Assembly (NCBI RefSeq): GCF_003315795.1
Contig: NZ_QMEY01000030.1
Location: 37,615 to 101,614, forward strand
Reading direction: 5' to 3'
DNA: 64,000 nt
Source: Spongiactinospora rosea
GTDB lineage: Bacteria > Actinomycetota > Actinomycetes > Streptosporangiales > Streptosporangiaceae
Made by a program: the position numbers and the translations under genes. Below, in pieces: positions 1-8,661 of the stretch. The notes under the pieces are model-generated. The model had not been told where the DNA came from. It did no database searches and saw nothing but the letters and a program-made list of their open reading frames with translations. Numbering within the stretch: position 1 is the first letter of the stretch; the number at the start of each line of letters is the position of its first letter.

Positions 1-2913
1 GTCCCGGCCGGCGGGCGCGTCGGGCGCGGGCAGCCGCCCGCGGTCCACCTTGCCGTTCGCGGTCAGCGGCAGCCGGGGCAGCGTGATGAACGCGTTGGGG
101 ACCATGTAGGCCGGTAGCGCCGCGGCGAGGTGCGACCGCAGCCGCCCGGGGTCGGGCGCGTGTCCGGGTTCGGCCACGACGTACGCCACGAGCTGGGCGA
201 GGCCGCCGGTCCCGTGCGTGGTCACCACGCATTCGGCGACCTCGGGATGGCGGGTCAGGTGCGCCTCGATCTCGCCGAGCTCGATCCGGTAACCGCGGAT
301 CTTGACCTGGGCGTCGGCCCGGCCCAGGAACTCGATCACCCCATCGGGCCGGTACCGGCCGAGGTCGCCGGTCCGGTAGAGGCGGGCGCCGGTGCGCGGG
401 TGCGTGACGAACGCCGCCGCGGTCCGCTCCGGGTCCTTCCAGTAACCGGTCGCCACTCCGGCGCCCCCGATGTACAGCTCGCCGGGCACGCCGGCCGGGA
501 CGTCGCACATCCCGGGGTCGAGGATGTGGAACCGCTGGTTGGCCAGCGGGCGGCCGTACGGGATCGAGGTCCACGACGGGTCGACGTGCCCGATCGGATG
601 AAAGATCGACCAGATCGACCCCTCGGTCGCGCCGCCGAGGCTGACGATCTCGGCGGACGGGGCGAGCGCGCGGATGCGGTCGGGCAGCGCCGGCGGGATC
701 CAGTCGCCGGACATCATGACGAGCCGCAGCGAGCTGATGTCGGAGCCTTCCCGCTCGGCGTGCTCGACCAGCAGTTCCATCAGTGCGGGTACCGAGTTCC
801 ACACGGTGATCCGCTGGTCCGTGACGATCCGGGCCCACGCCGCCGGGTCCTTGTCCTCCGCGGCCCGTCCCATGACCAGCGTGGCACCGGCGGCCAGCGT
901 GCCGTAGACGTCGTAGACCGACAGGTCGAAGCTCAGCGCGGACAGCGCGAACACCCGGTCGCCGGGTCCCACCCGGAACCGCCCGGTGATGTCGCGGACG
1001 GTGTTCAGCGCGGCCTTGTGCTCGATCATCACGCCTTTCGGCGTACCGGTCGAGCCCGAGGTGAAGATCACGTAGGCGAGGTCGCCGGGCTCGGCGGGGC
1101 AGGCCGGCGCGGAACCGCCCGACGCCTCGGTGACGGGCAGCGTCGTCAGCCCGTCCGGCCAGGTCAGCCGCGAACACAGCGCCGGCTGGGTGAGCGCCAC
1201 GGTGCAGCCGCCGCGCGCGATGAGCTCGTCGCGGCGGCGTTCGGGCAGATCGGCGTCGACGGGCAGGTAGGCGGCGCCGGCCTTGTTGATCGCCAGTACG
1301 GCGACGACCTGCTCCCATCCACGCTCCATCACGACCGCCACCAGGTCGCCCCTTGTCACCCCGGAGGCGACCAGTCGCGCCGCGACGTGATCGGCCCTCC
1401 GATCGACCTCGGCGTGCGAGAGGCGGCCGCCGGGGTGGAGCACGGCCGGGTGGTCGGGCGTCCTGCGCGCCTGCGCCTCGACCGGGGCGTGCAGGCACTC
1501 GTCGGCGCCGAAGTCGGCGCCGGTGTCGTTCCAGTGCGCGCGCTGCGCGCGCTCGTCGGCCGTGAGCAGCTCGTAGCGTGAGATCGGGACGTGCGGGTCC
1601 GCGGCGATGCCTTCCAGGAGAACGCGGAAGTGGCCGGCCATGCGCGCGATCGAGTCCGCGCCGAACAGCGCGGTGTTGTAGATCAACATGAAGCCGCCGT
1701 CGCCGGCGGTGTGGAGTTCCAGGTCGAACCGGGTCACGCAGTGCGACAGGGCGACGTCCGCGGTGGCGGTGAGCGACGCGGTGCCCGGCAGGGCCGGCTC
1801 ATAGCTCTGCATGGAGAAGACCACCTGGAACAGCGGCGAACGTGACACCTCACGCGGCACGTTCAGCTCGGTGACCAGGCGCTCGAACGGCAGGTCCTGG
1901 TGGGTGAACGCGTGCCCGGCCGTGGCGCGGACCCGCTGCAGCAGCTCCGCGAACGTCGGGTCGCCCGACAAGTCCACCCGCATCGTCACCATGTTGACGA
2001 AGCAGCCGACGAGGTCGTCGAGCTCGGGCACCGATCGGCCGGCCGTCGGCGACCCGATCGTGACGTCGTCCTGCCGCGCCCGGCGGCCCAGCAGGACCGC
2101 GAACGCCGCGAGCAGCACCATGTACTGCGTGGCCCGGTGCTCGCGCCCGAACCGGAACAACTCGCCGAGCCCGCCCGGCGCCACCGAGAACTCGTGCGCG
2201 GCGCCGGTGTAGGTCGGCACCGGTGGCCGCTGCCGGTCGGTCGGCAGCTCCAGCGGCGTGACGCCGGCGAGTTGCTCGCGCCAGTACGCCACATCGCGCT
2301 CGGTGCCGGGCTGGGCGCGCTGCCACGCGGCGAAGTCGCGGTAGCGCACCGGCAGGTCCGGCAGCGGATCGCCGGCGAGGCAGGCCAGCACCTCGCCGAG
2401 CAGGAGCTCGGTGGACCAGCCGTCCGCCGCGATGTGGTGCACCGCGAGCGCGAACACGTGCTCGTCGGGGGCGATCCTGATCAGCATCGCCCGCGCCACG
2501 GGGCCGGCGGCGAGGTCGAACGGCTCGGCCATGAAAGCGTCGACGAGCGCCCCCACCTCGTCGTCGGACCCGGCCTCCGCGGTGGTGAGCGGGATCGCGC
2601 CGGCACCGTCGACATCGTCGACGAGTATGGCGGGCCGGCCGTCACCGGTCGCGGGGAAGCGGGTCCGCAACGGCTCGTGCCGGGCCGCGACCTGGCTCAA
2701 CGCCGCGGCGAGCGCGGCCGGATCGACCGCGCCGCGCAGCCGCCAGGCCTCCGGGATCGTGTACGCCGTCGTGCCCGGCGCGTACGCGTCCATGAACCAG
2801 AGGCGTTCCTGGGCGAATGACATCACGGGTTCCGCGTCGGGCACGACGGGGATCGTCGTCGGTGTCGCAGGCAGTTCGGTCAGGTCGCGCACAGGACGTC
2901 CTCCGGAGGTCAT
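1..2913 (-). CDS. Nonribosomal peptide synthetase, C-A module, predicted cysteine-activating (partial)
   Basis: Partial NRPS: about 971 residues are visible and the frame is still open at base 1. A condensation domain begins at SFAQERLWF (residues 32-40) and keeps the catalytic HHIAADGW motif (2439-2416). An adenylation domain follows, with A3 core YVIFTSGSTGTPKG (1074-1033), YRTGDL (378-361) and NGKVDR (57-40), so the carrier domain should begin just beyond the edge. Lined up by eye with GrsA, the binding pocket reads D-L-Y-N-M-S-L-I-W, one change from the known cysteine code DLYNLSLIWK; L-cysteine is therefore the predicted substrate. The C domain is of the ordinary peptide-bond type, not a DxxxxD cyclization domain. 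The ATG overlaps the stop of the upstream PKS gene (ATGA), so the two are probably translated together and work as consecutive modules. Confidence 0.93.
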   Translation of the reverse strand, partial: MTSGGRPVRDLTELPATPTTIPVVPDAEPVMSFAQERLWFMDAYAPGTTAYTIPEAWRLRGAVDPAALAAALSQVAARHEPLRTRFPATGDGRPAILVDDVDGAGAIPLTTAEAGSDDEVGALVDAFMAEPFDLAAGPVARAMLIRIAPDEHVFALAVHHIAADGWSTELLLGEVLACLAGDPLPDLPVRYRDFAAWQRAQPGTERDVAYWREQLAGVTPLELPTDRQRPPVPTYTGAAHEFSVAPGGLGELFRFGREHRATQYMVLLAAFAVLLGRRARQDDVTIGSPTAGRSVPELDDLVGCFVNMVTMRVDLSGDPTFAELLQRVRATAGHAFTHQDLPFERLVTELNVPREVSRSPLFQVVFSMQSYEPALPGTASLTATADVALSHCVTRFDLELHTAGDGGFMLIYNTALFGADSIARMAGHFRVLLEGIAADPHVPISRYELLTADERAQRAHWNDTGADFGADECLHAPVEAQARRTPDHPAVLHPGGRLSHAEVDRRADHVAARLVASGVTRGDLVAVVMERGWEQVVAVLAINKAGAAYLPVDADLPERRRDELIARGGCTVALTQPALCSRLTWPDGLTTLPVTEASGGSAPACPAEPGDLAYVIFTSGSTGTPKGVMIEHKAALNTVRDITGRFRVGPGDRVFALSALSFDLSVYDVYGTLAAGATLVMGRAAEDKDPAAWARIVTDQRITVWNSVPALMELLVEHAEREGSDISSLRLVMMSGDWIPPALPDRIRALAPSAEIVSLGGATEGSIWSIFHPIGHVDPSWTSIPYGRPLANQRFHILDPGMCDVPAGVPGELYIGGAGVATGYWKDPERTAAAFVTHPRTGARLYRTGDLGRYRPDGVIEFLGRADAQVKIRGYRIELGEIEAHLTRHPEVAECVVTTHGTGGLAQLVAYVVAEPGHAPDPGRLRSHLAAALPAYMVPNAFITLPRLPLTANGKVDRGRLPAPDAPAGRD

Positions 2914-5864
2914 CTGAGCCGTCCACCGGACGCGTCCGGCGGCTCTCGGTCGGCGGGCGGGGCGGCCCGTTCCGGCGGATCGGATCCACTCACCAGCGCG
3001 GCGAGCTCGCGGATCGTGGCGTGGTCGAAGACGTCCATGATCGTGAGTTGCGGGACGTCCGGGCCCAGCGCCGGACCCAGCAGGGCCAGCATGCGCGTCG
3101 CGTGCAGGGAGTGGCCGCCGAGCTCGAAGAAGTCGTCGTCGACACCCACGTGCCGCACGCGGAGCACGTCGCGCCATACTTCGGCGATCGTCTTCTCGAC
3201 CGGCGTACGGGGATCGGCCGGTGTACGGTCCGCGTCATGTCCGGGCGCAGGTTCCGCGACGGGTGTGGGGGCGTCCAGCGCGAACCGCTCACGCTGGAAC
3301 GGGTACGTGGGCAGCGGGACACGCCGGGGCGGCCGGCCGGTGTGCAGCGCGGACCAGCGCACGGACACCCCGGCCTGCCACAACTCCCCGGTGGCGCGCA
3401 GCGACTCGGCGGCGCTCCCTGCTCCTCCGGGCGCGTCCGGCAGGCTCTGCACGATCGTGCGGCGCGGTCCGCAGCCGGGGTGCTGCCGGGCCAGGCTCCC
3501 GAGCGTACCGCCGGGGCCGACCTCCAGCAGGATCCCGGCGGAGTCGGCGAGCAGGGTCTGCAACGCGTCGGAGAAGCGGATGGTGCCGCGCAGGTGACCG
3601 GCGTGGTAGGCCGGGTCGCACGCGTCGCGCGCCGTGACCGGCGCACCGGTCCGGTCGGAGATCCACGGTAGCCGCGGTGCGCGCGGTCGCACGGACGCCA
3701 CGGCATCGGCGTACTCCTCGAGGACGTCGTCGGCGAGGACCGGGTGAGCCACAGAGCCGGCGGGCAGGCGGCGGGCGTCCACTCCGCGGGCGGCGAGGCG
3801 CTGGAGGAACCGCTCGGCACCGGCCGTGGTACCGCTGACAACGCACTGTCCCGGGCCGTCGAGCGCAATGATCGTCATGTCGCCGGCGAGCGTCGGCAGC
3901 AGGTCGGCCTCCGGCAGCGGCACCGCGAACACGGCGACCTCGGGTGAGCGGTCCAGAAGCCGCCCGTGCGTGAGCGCCAGCGACAGTGCGTCCGCCCTGG
4001 TGAGCACCCCGGCCGAGACGGCGGCGGCGTACGTGCCCGGACCGTACCCGAGGACGGCGTGCGGGCCGACCCCACGGGATTCCCACAGTTCGGCCATGGC
4101 GTGCTCTACGGCGAAGATCGCGGGCAGGCACACGGCCATCGTGGTCGGCCGCGCCTCCGCCTCGGCCTCGGCGCCGGGCTCCGGGTACAGCACCTGCCGC
4201 AGGTCCAGACCGAGGTCCGCGCCGACCTGAGCTGCGCAGTCGTCGATGGCCGCGCGGAAGACCGGCTCCTGCGCGTACAGCTCGCGGGTCATGCCCGCAT
4301 CCCGGCCGCCTCGCCCGGGGAAGAGGAACGCGACGTGCGGCGTCCCCGCCACGGGGTCTCCCGGGGCCTGCGGACGTTCGGCCAGGCCGGTCAGTGCCCG
4401 GACGGCTTCATCGCGGTCGCGGCACACCACGAAGGCCCGGTGGGCGAACGCGGCCCGCCCGGTCTGCAGAGTCCATGCCGCGTCGGCGACGGCGACCGGG
4501 TCCCGAGCGAGCCGGGCGCCCAGCCGCGCCGCCGACTCGGCGAGTGCTGGAGCGGTACGCGCCGACAACGGCAACAGGTGGTAGCGGTCGTCGTCGGGTG
4601 GCAGGGGTGCGGCGGGCGCCTCCTCCACGAGGAGGTGGGCGTTCGTCCCGCCGATCCCGGTGGAGTTGACCCCGGCTCGGCGGGGACGGTCACCCGGGGG
4701 CCACGGCGTCACCTCGCTCGTCACCACGAACGGGCCGGCGGCGAGATCGAGGTGCGGGTTGGGGCGGCGGAAGTGCGCAGTGCCCGGAATGAGGCCGTGG
4801 CGCAACGACAGCACCACCTTGATGAGGCCGATCACGCCCGCCGCGGTGTCGGTGTGGCCGATGTTCGACTTGACGGAGCCCAGCACGCACCGCTGCGGCG
4901 AGCCCGGCCCGAACGCCTCCGACAGCGCGCGGACCTCGATCGTGTCGCCGATCGCGGTGCCGGTGCCGTGCGCCTCGACGTACCCGATCGTCTCCGGGGA
5001 AACGCCGGCGAGGAGGTGCGCGGAGCGGATCGCGGCCACCTGTCCTGCCACGCTCGGCGCGGTGAAACTCACCTTGCCCGAGCCGTCGTTGCTGAGCGCC
5101 CACCCCCGGAGTACGGCGTCGATGTGATCCCCATCGGCGAGCGCGTCGGGCAGCCGCTTGAGCACGACGATTCCCGCCCCGTCGGCGCCGACCATTCCGT
5201 CGGCGTCCGCGTCGAACGGCCGGCAGCGGCCCTCCGGCGAGAGCAGGTCGTCATCCTCCTCGGCACCTGCGGCGCCACGCAGCGTTACCCCACCGGCCAG
5301 CGCCATGTCGCACTCGCCGGTGAGCAGCGCCTGGCTTGCCAGGTGAACGGCGACGAGCGAGGTGGAGCAGCCGGTGTGCACGGTGACGGCCGGGCCACGC
5401 AGGTTCAGCTTGTACGCCACCTGGCCGGTCAGGAAGTCCCGGCTACTGACGAGCCGGAGCCGGCCGTCCGTCATGTCCGGGAACAGCCGCCGCTGCGAAC
5501 GCAGGACGGCGAGGTGGTCCGTCTCACCACTTCCGGCGTACACGCCGATGGCACCCGGGTACGTGTGCGGGTCGTAACCGGCGTGCTCCAGAGCCTCCCA
5601 GGCGCACTCAAGGAACACCCGATTCTGCGGGTCGAGCACCGGCGCTTCCTGCGGCGGGACCCCGAAGAACGCGGCATCGAACCATTCGGTGCCGTCGACC
5701 ATCCCGTACGAGCGCCGGGATTCGAGGCGAGTGGTCAGATCCCGGCCGGCGACGAGCGCGGCCCAGAACGCGTCGATGTCCGCGACCCCGGGTATCCGGG
5801 CAGCCATCCCGATGACGGCCACGGCGGTCTGCATGTCCTCGTCGGTTCCTGCGATGGCGGTCAT
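2910..5864 (-). CDS. Type I polyketide synthase module KS-AT-ACP with degenerate AT
   Basis: A 984-residue modular PKS. The ketosynthase (residues ~14-435) has its catalytic Cys166 in TVHTGCSTSL and the histidine motifs HGTGTAIGD and KSNIGHTDTAAG. The acyltransferase fold follows (~525-830), but the usual GHSxGE nucleophile motif reads GYGPGT (around residue 606): the catalytic serine is glycine. The entry motif is also altered (FPGRGGRDAGM instead of FxGQGSQ). The C-terminal carrier domain has an intact serine in ELGGHSL (~917), a form closer to peptidyl carriers. No KR, DH or ER is present. Start chosen at ATG 5864 behind GAGGTGAGGAGG; a longer frame reaches 5972 without a better signal. 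The product probably passes its chain to the overlapping NRPS. A free-standing or partner AT probably loads this ACP (inference). Confidence 0.93.
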   Translation of the reverse strand: MTAIAGTDEDMQTAVAVIGMAARIPGVADIDAFWAALVAGRDLTTRLESRRSYGMVDGTEWFDAAFFGVPPQEAPVLDPQNRVFLECAWEALEHAGYDPHTYPGAIGVYAGSGETDHLAVLRSQRRLFPDMTDGRLRLVSSRDFLTGQVAYKLNLRGPAVTVHTGCSTSLVAVHLASQALLTGECDMALAGGVTLRGAAGAEEDDDLLSPEGRCRPFDADADGMVGADGAGIVVLKRLPDALADGDHIDAVLRGWALSNDGSGKVSFTAPSVAGQVAAIRSAHLLAGVSPETIGYVEAHGTGTAIGDTIEVRALSEAFGPGSPQRCVLGSVKSNIGHTDTAAGVIGLIKVVLSLRHGLIPGTAHFRRPNPHLDLAAGPFVVTSEVTPWPPGDRPRRAGVNSTGIGGTNAHLLVEEAPAAPLPPDDDRYHLLPLSARTAPALAESAARLGARLARDPVAVADAAWTLQTGRAAFAHRAFVVCRDRDEAVRALTGLAERPQAPGDPVAGTPHVAFLFPGRGGRDAGMTRELYAQEPVFRAAIDDCAAQVGADLGLDLRQVLYPEPGAEAEAEARPTTMAVCLPAIFAVEHAMAELWESRGVGPHAVLGYGPGTYAAAVSAGVLTRADALSLALTHGRLLDRSPEVAVFAVPLPEADLLPTLAGDMTIIALDGPGQCVVSGTTAGAERFLQRLAARGVDARRLPAGSVAHPVLADDVLEEYADAVASVRPRAPRLPWISDRTGAPVTARDACDPAYHAGHLRGTIRFSDALQTLLADSAGILLEVGPGGTLGSLARQHPGCGPRRTIVQSLPDAPGGAGSAAESLRATGELWQAGVSVRWSALHTGRPPRRVPLPTYPFQRERFALDAPTPVAEPAPGHDADRTPADPRTPVEKTIAEVWRDVLRVRHVGVDDDFFELGGHSLHATRMLALLGPALGPDVPQLTIMDVFDHATIRELAALVSGSDPPERAAPPADREPPDASGGRLR

Positions 5865-5996
5865 GTCCTCCTCACCTCGCAGACATGACCGGATCGGCGT
5901 AACCCGCGTTGTGATGTGAGTGATTCCACCGGATCGAACACGCAGAGCCTTCGTACATCTTCCGCCAACCACTTGATTCGATTTGCAAGGGTAATC

Positions 5997-6338
5997 CGCG
6001 TATCAATGAGGCACCGTCGTTCCACGCGTCGACGAGTATTATTTGAGGGATTGAATAGACGGTTAATCCCCCACAAACGCGACAGATATAGATGCCGTCG
6101 GTAAGCCGGGAGCACCGACCACACCTCCACACCCCAAGCAGGCCGCTGACCTCCTGGAATGTGGCTCTCACACCCTCTTCGCCATCTTCTCTTCAGGCGC
6201 GGGTACTCACCGGGAAGTAGCGCCATCACACTTACGGGCATGACCCCTGGAGCGACCACGTAAAGCGCGTAAATCAATGCGGCACCGAACAATCACTACG
6301 CGGTTTATAAACGGTGCGCACGCATCAATGAGGCCCCC
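5997..6338. repeat. Three dispersed copies of an ATCAATGMGGCMCC motif
   Basis: Near-identical 20-22 base copies lie at 5997-6016, 6266-6287 and 6317-6338. Copies 1 and 2 share CGCGTA, then TCAATG, one variable base, then GGCACCG, with a two-base indel; copy 3 keeps ATCAATGAGGC. All are in the same orientation and upstream of the PKS start. They could be regulator binding sites for the biosynthetic operon or relics of a duplication; the sequence does not decide. Confidence 0.35.
6303..6312. promoter_or_regulatory. Perfect palindrome GTTTATAAAC, possible operator
   Basis: A 10-base perfect inverted repeat in an AT-rich pocket, five bases before the third copy of the ATCAATG motif. It is compatible with a repressor site for the PKS/NRPS operon, about 440 bases upstream of its start. 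No regulator gene is adjacent, so the assignment is only positional. Confidence 0.25.
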
Positions 6339-6866
6339 GGCAGGCGACTCGGCCGGCTGCGTGACGCCTGGCCGACCAGAAGCCCGGCAGATGGTATTTC
6401 GCCGCATCCGGCCGACTTTACGAACCGCACCGAACGCCGCCATCCGGGAAGACCTCCTCCAGGCCGATCCGATCCCGCCCGACTCGCCCGGCTCCCCTCA
6501 CCGCGGCACCCCGACCCGGCGGTCAGACCTCGGCCGGAACCGGCACGAACTGACCGTGACCACGACCGCCGTGCCGTACCGCACACATGCGAGCGGCCAC
6601 CGAGCAACATAGGCGGATGGCACTCCAAGATCATTTTGATTGGGCGGCGCGTTGCGGGGCGCCGCTGCCGGCCCGCGATCACGGGCATCCGGCCGCGCTG
6701 GACGGCTCGTAGGGATATCTGCGGCAGTTCGCCGGGGGTGGTGACCTTCGTAGGCGGCCGACAGATCTCTGCTCGCCCCTCGATGCTCTTCGTAGCCGAC
6801 ACGGTGTGGCGGTCGGCATTCATGTGTGGCGGGTTGCCAGCGGTTGCCGCTGGGGTGCCGCCGAGG

Positions 6867-7067
6867 TCAGGGGTGGAAGGTGTCGAAGTAGTCGGCCGGG
6901 AGTTCGTTGAGCCAGGCGTGCATGACGCCGGTCCAGCCGATGCGCAGGAAGTCGGCCTTGCCGTCGCCGTCGACGTCGACGTCGGCGAACTGGACGTCCT
7001 TGGGCGGCACCTCGGCGTCACCAGCGATCTTGCCGATGTCGCGGAACTTTCCACCCAGTCGGCGCAC
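6867..7067 (-). pseudogene. FG-GAP/VCBS repeat protein fragment
   Basis: A 66-codon stretch contains the typical FG-GAP/VCBS repeat pattern (FADVDVDGDGKADFL, an acidic calcium-binding-like loop, followed by MHAWLNELPADY). Intact proteins of this kind are secreted beta-propellers of several hundred residues with a signal peptide; here only one repeat and the C-terminal tail remain and no signal peptide or ribosome site is seen. It is best read as the 3' remnant of a gene whose 5' part has been lost. Confidence 0.55.
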
Positions 7068-7090
7068 CCGGCCATGGAGGTGCTGTTCGG

Positions 7091-7200
7091 GCGCGCGACA
7101 GCCCGCATGACAACCCCGGGGAGCGTATCTGGGCCGTGCTGAAGACGTTCATCGCCATTGCCGGCCGCAAAGGTGGCGGGCATCGATTCGCGGTGGTGCG
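7091..7200 (+). pseudogene. Possible IS630-type transposase C-terminal remnant
   Basis: The frame starting near 7097 reads SPHDNPGERIWAVLKTFIA. This resembles the conserved NPxERxWxxLK segment near the C-terminus of IS630-family transposases, which holds the last catalytic acidic residue. Only about 35 codons are similar, and nothing upstream in any frame shows the rest. Call made on one motif only. Confidence 0.3.
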
Positions 7201-7408
7201 CCGTAACCCGATACAGGCTGACGTTGGGCGACACGGGCAAGACAGAGAGACGATAGGTGGACCTTCTATCCTCATTCCCATGTCGAAACACTCGCAAGCG
7301 TCGTCATTACTGTTGACCGCACCACCGTGACGGCTTTCCTTGCAGGTTCGGCGAGTGTGGGCGACGTTTCCGAGCAGAAGAATCCATCATCAGAGATGAG
7401 GCAAGCGA

Positions 7409-7669
7409 ATGAGGTTCACGAAAACGCTGATCCTGTCCATCGCCGGCGCGGCCGCCATGATCGTGTCCGCTGCACCCGCCAACGCCACTGAAGCCATTCC
7501 GGCTCATAAGGCGCAGGCATCGACCGCGATGGGCGTCTACACCAGCCCTCCGTACGCGACCTTCGCGGACTGTGAATATTGGCGCGGCGTCAAGGAGAGC
7601 CTCGGCTGGCTCACGAATCCGTGCGAGTTCCATCCTGTCAGGATGCAGTGGTTCTTTCTGTACTACTGA
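7409..7669 (+). CDS. Small secreted two-cysteine protein
   Basis: Encodes 86 residues: a Sec signal peptide (basic MRFTKT, hydrophobic core LILSIAGAAAMIV, probable cleavage after APANA) and a mature part of about 57 residues with exactly two cysteines (in ADCEYWRG and TNPCEFHP) and an aromatic end WFFLYY. The cysteines could form a disulfide outside the cell. No family is recognised. The gene at 8087-8350 on the other strand has the same plan (signal peptide, Cys-x~16-22-Cys, C-terminal aromatic run), so the two look like distant paralogs. A GATGAGGC stretch lies 6-13 bases upstream of the start. Confidence 0.7.
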   Translation: MRFTKTLILSIAGAAAMIVSAAPANATEAIPAHKAQASTAMGVYTSPPYATFADCEYWRGVKESLGWLTNPCEFHPVRMQWFFLYY

Positions 7670-7811
7670 ACCCGCTCGCCAGAAAGCCCCTCTGCGGTAG
7701 GCTCGATCGCCTTGAGCCTTCGCAACAGCCGTGTCGGCCACTCCGCTGTCATGGCATCGTGGACGAGCGGATAGGCTGCTAGTGCATGGTCGATCGACGT
7801 GCGCAGCGCCC

Positions 7812-7845
7812 ACGGGCGGCCCCGCCTTCAGGCGGGGCCGCCCGT
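7812..7845. terminator. Strong bidirectional hairpin terminator
   Basis: A perfect 15-base-pair GC-rich inverted repeat (ACGGGCGGCCCCGCC and its complement) around a four-base TTCA loop. It lies 142 bases after the plus-strand small secreted gene and downstream of the convergent minus-strand one, so it can stop transcription from both sides. There is no U-tract, as is common for actinobacterial terminators. Confidence 0.8.
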
Positions 7846-8086
7846 TACAGATGGTGCGGAATATCGGGACATCCGTTGATGCAGGCGTATGCGTCGCATT
7901 CTGCTCTTCGGTCGGACTCCACCTGATGCCGCGCCATGGAGGGTGCCGCTTTCCAGGCCTTCCGCAGATGAACACAAAGAGCATGCAACGAGCCATTGAA
8001 TGTTGGAGCGAGTGAGCCGGAATCGTCAGTGCACAGTAGCCGCTCGGCCTCTCTGACGCATCGCCGCTCAGGCCGAGCCGAGCCCG

Positions 8087-8350
8087 TCAGGCGCCTGGCT
8101 CAAAATGCCAGAAGAGCCACTCGCTGGCACCGTAGAAGCAGGTATACGGAGCGGGCGGATCGGTCTGATACCCGGCGGCTCGGACGGCTTCGAGCTCTAC
8201 GTTGCAGAGCCATTCGACGTTGTAGCGGTGAAACCTCCATTCCCCGCCGGCCCGCGACGTCTCTGCTTGAGCCGCTGAGGTTATGCCGGGACTGAACATC
8301 GTCATCGCCAGTGCGCCGGCGATGACTCCCATCTGGATGAGTTTGCGCAT
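8087..8350 (-). CDS. Small secreted two-cysteine protein, paralog of the 7409 gene
   Basis: Encodes 87 residues from the ATG at 8350, which follows a clear ribosome site (GAAGGAG, four bases away); a longer frame to 8371 lacks one. A signal peptide (MRKLIQMGVIAGALAMTMF, cleavage near SAAQA) is followed by a short mature domain with two cysteines (EWLCNVE and PYTCFYG) and a tryptophan/phenylalanine-rich end (EWLFWHFEPGA). The spacing of Cys, Gly, Thr, Cys and the aromatic tail matches the 7409-7669 protein. Function unknown; a secreted peptide stabilised by one disulfide is the most that can be said. Confidence 0.72.
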   Translation of the reverse strand: MRKLIQMGVIAGALAMTMFSPGITSAAQAETSRAGGEWRFHRYNVEWLCNVELEAVRAAGYQTDPPAPYTCFYGASEWLFWHFEPGA

Positions 8351-8661
8351 CGTGCTCCTTCGGAATCGCATTTGATGCCGTGGCAGACCTCAGGCTATGG
8401 AATGCACCTGTCATCCTCGTGGCGCAGACCTATCGTGAAGCTGGCGCAACTGACACGCGCCGACAATGTGCGGCACGCATGCCATGTCGTCGCTGCCTGA
8501 GTCGGCTGAGGATGGACTGCGGCCACGTCGTCGAGCGCACCCGGGGCCGGACTTCCCAAGCCGGGCTTGAGGTGTGACCATACGCTCGCCACGAGATTGA
8601 GTGCGGGCGGTAGGTCGGCGATGGCGTCCCACCCAGTGGTGTAAAAGTCCAGTGATCACGG
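8351..8661. other. Intergenic stretch without recognised features
   Basis: About 310 bases upstream of the small secreted gene. Open frames on both strands are arginine-rich and lack ribosome sites or family resemblance. No repeat, RNA gene or strong promoter was recognised. Confidence 0.4.

Larger units (their letters stand above)
5865..6866. other. Intergenic region upstream of the PKS/NRPS genes, lower GC
   Basis: About 1 kb with no convincing gene. The part 5900-6320 is clearly poorer in G+C than its surroundings and is likely to hold the promoter region of the minus-strand PKS/NRPS operon. It carries three near-copies of a motif around ATCAATGMGGCMCC and a perfect 10-base palindrome (both listed separately). 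Open frames here have the codon bias of random GC-rich sequence and were not called. Confidence 0.5.

Noticed and set aside
130..1581. Long open frame on the plus strand across the NRPS
   Set aside because: It is the reverse of a clearly coding C-A protein. Its composition (Gly, Arg, Asp, Val rich without motifs) is that of a GC-bias shadow, as for similar frames at 3966-5888, 31421-33493, 41620-43800 and 44360-47251.
1600..2913. Heterocyclization (Cy) domain before the cysteine-type A domain
   Set aside because: The motif is HHIAADG, the normal condensation motif; a Cy domain would have DxxxxD at this place.
6305..7297. 330-codon open frame on the minus strand
   Set aside because: Serine/threonine/proline repeats arise from reading a shifted FG-GAP remnant; there is no ribosome site and no domain. 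Only the short in-frame remnant at 6867-7067 was kept.
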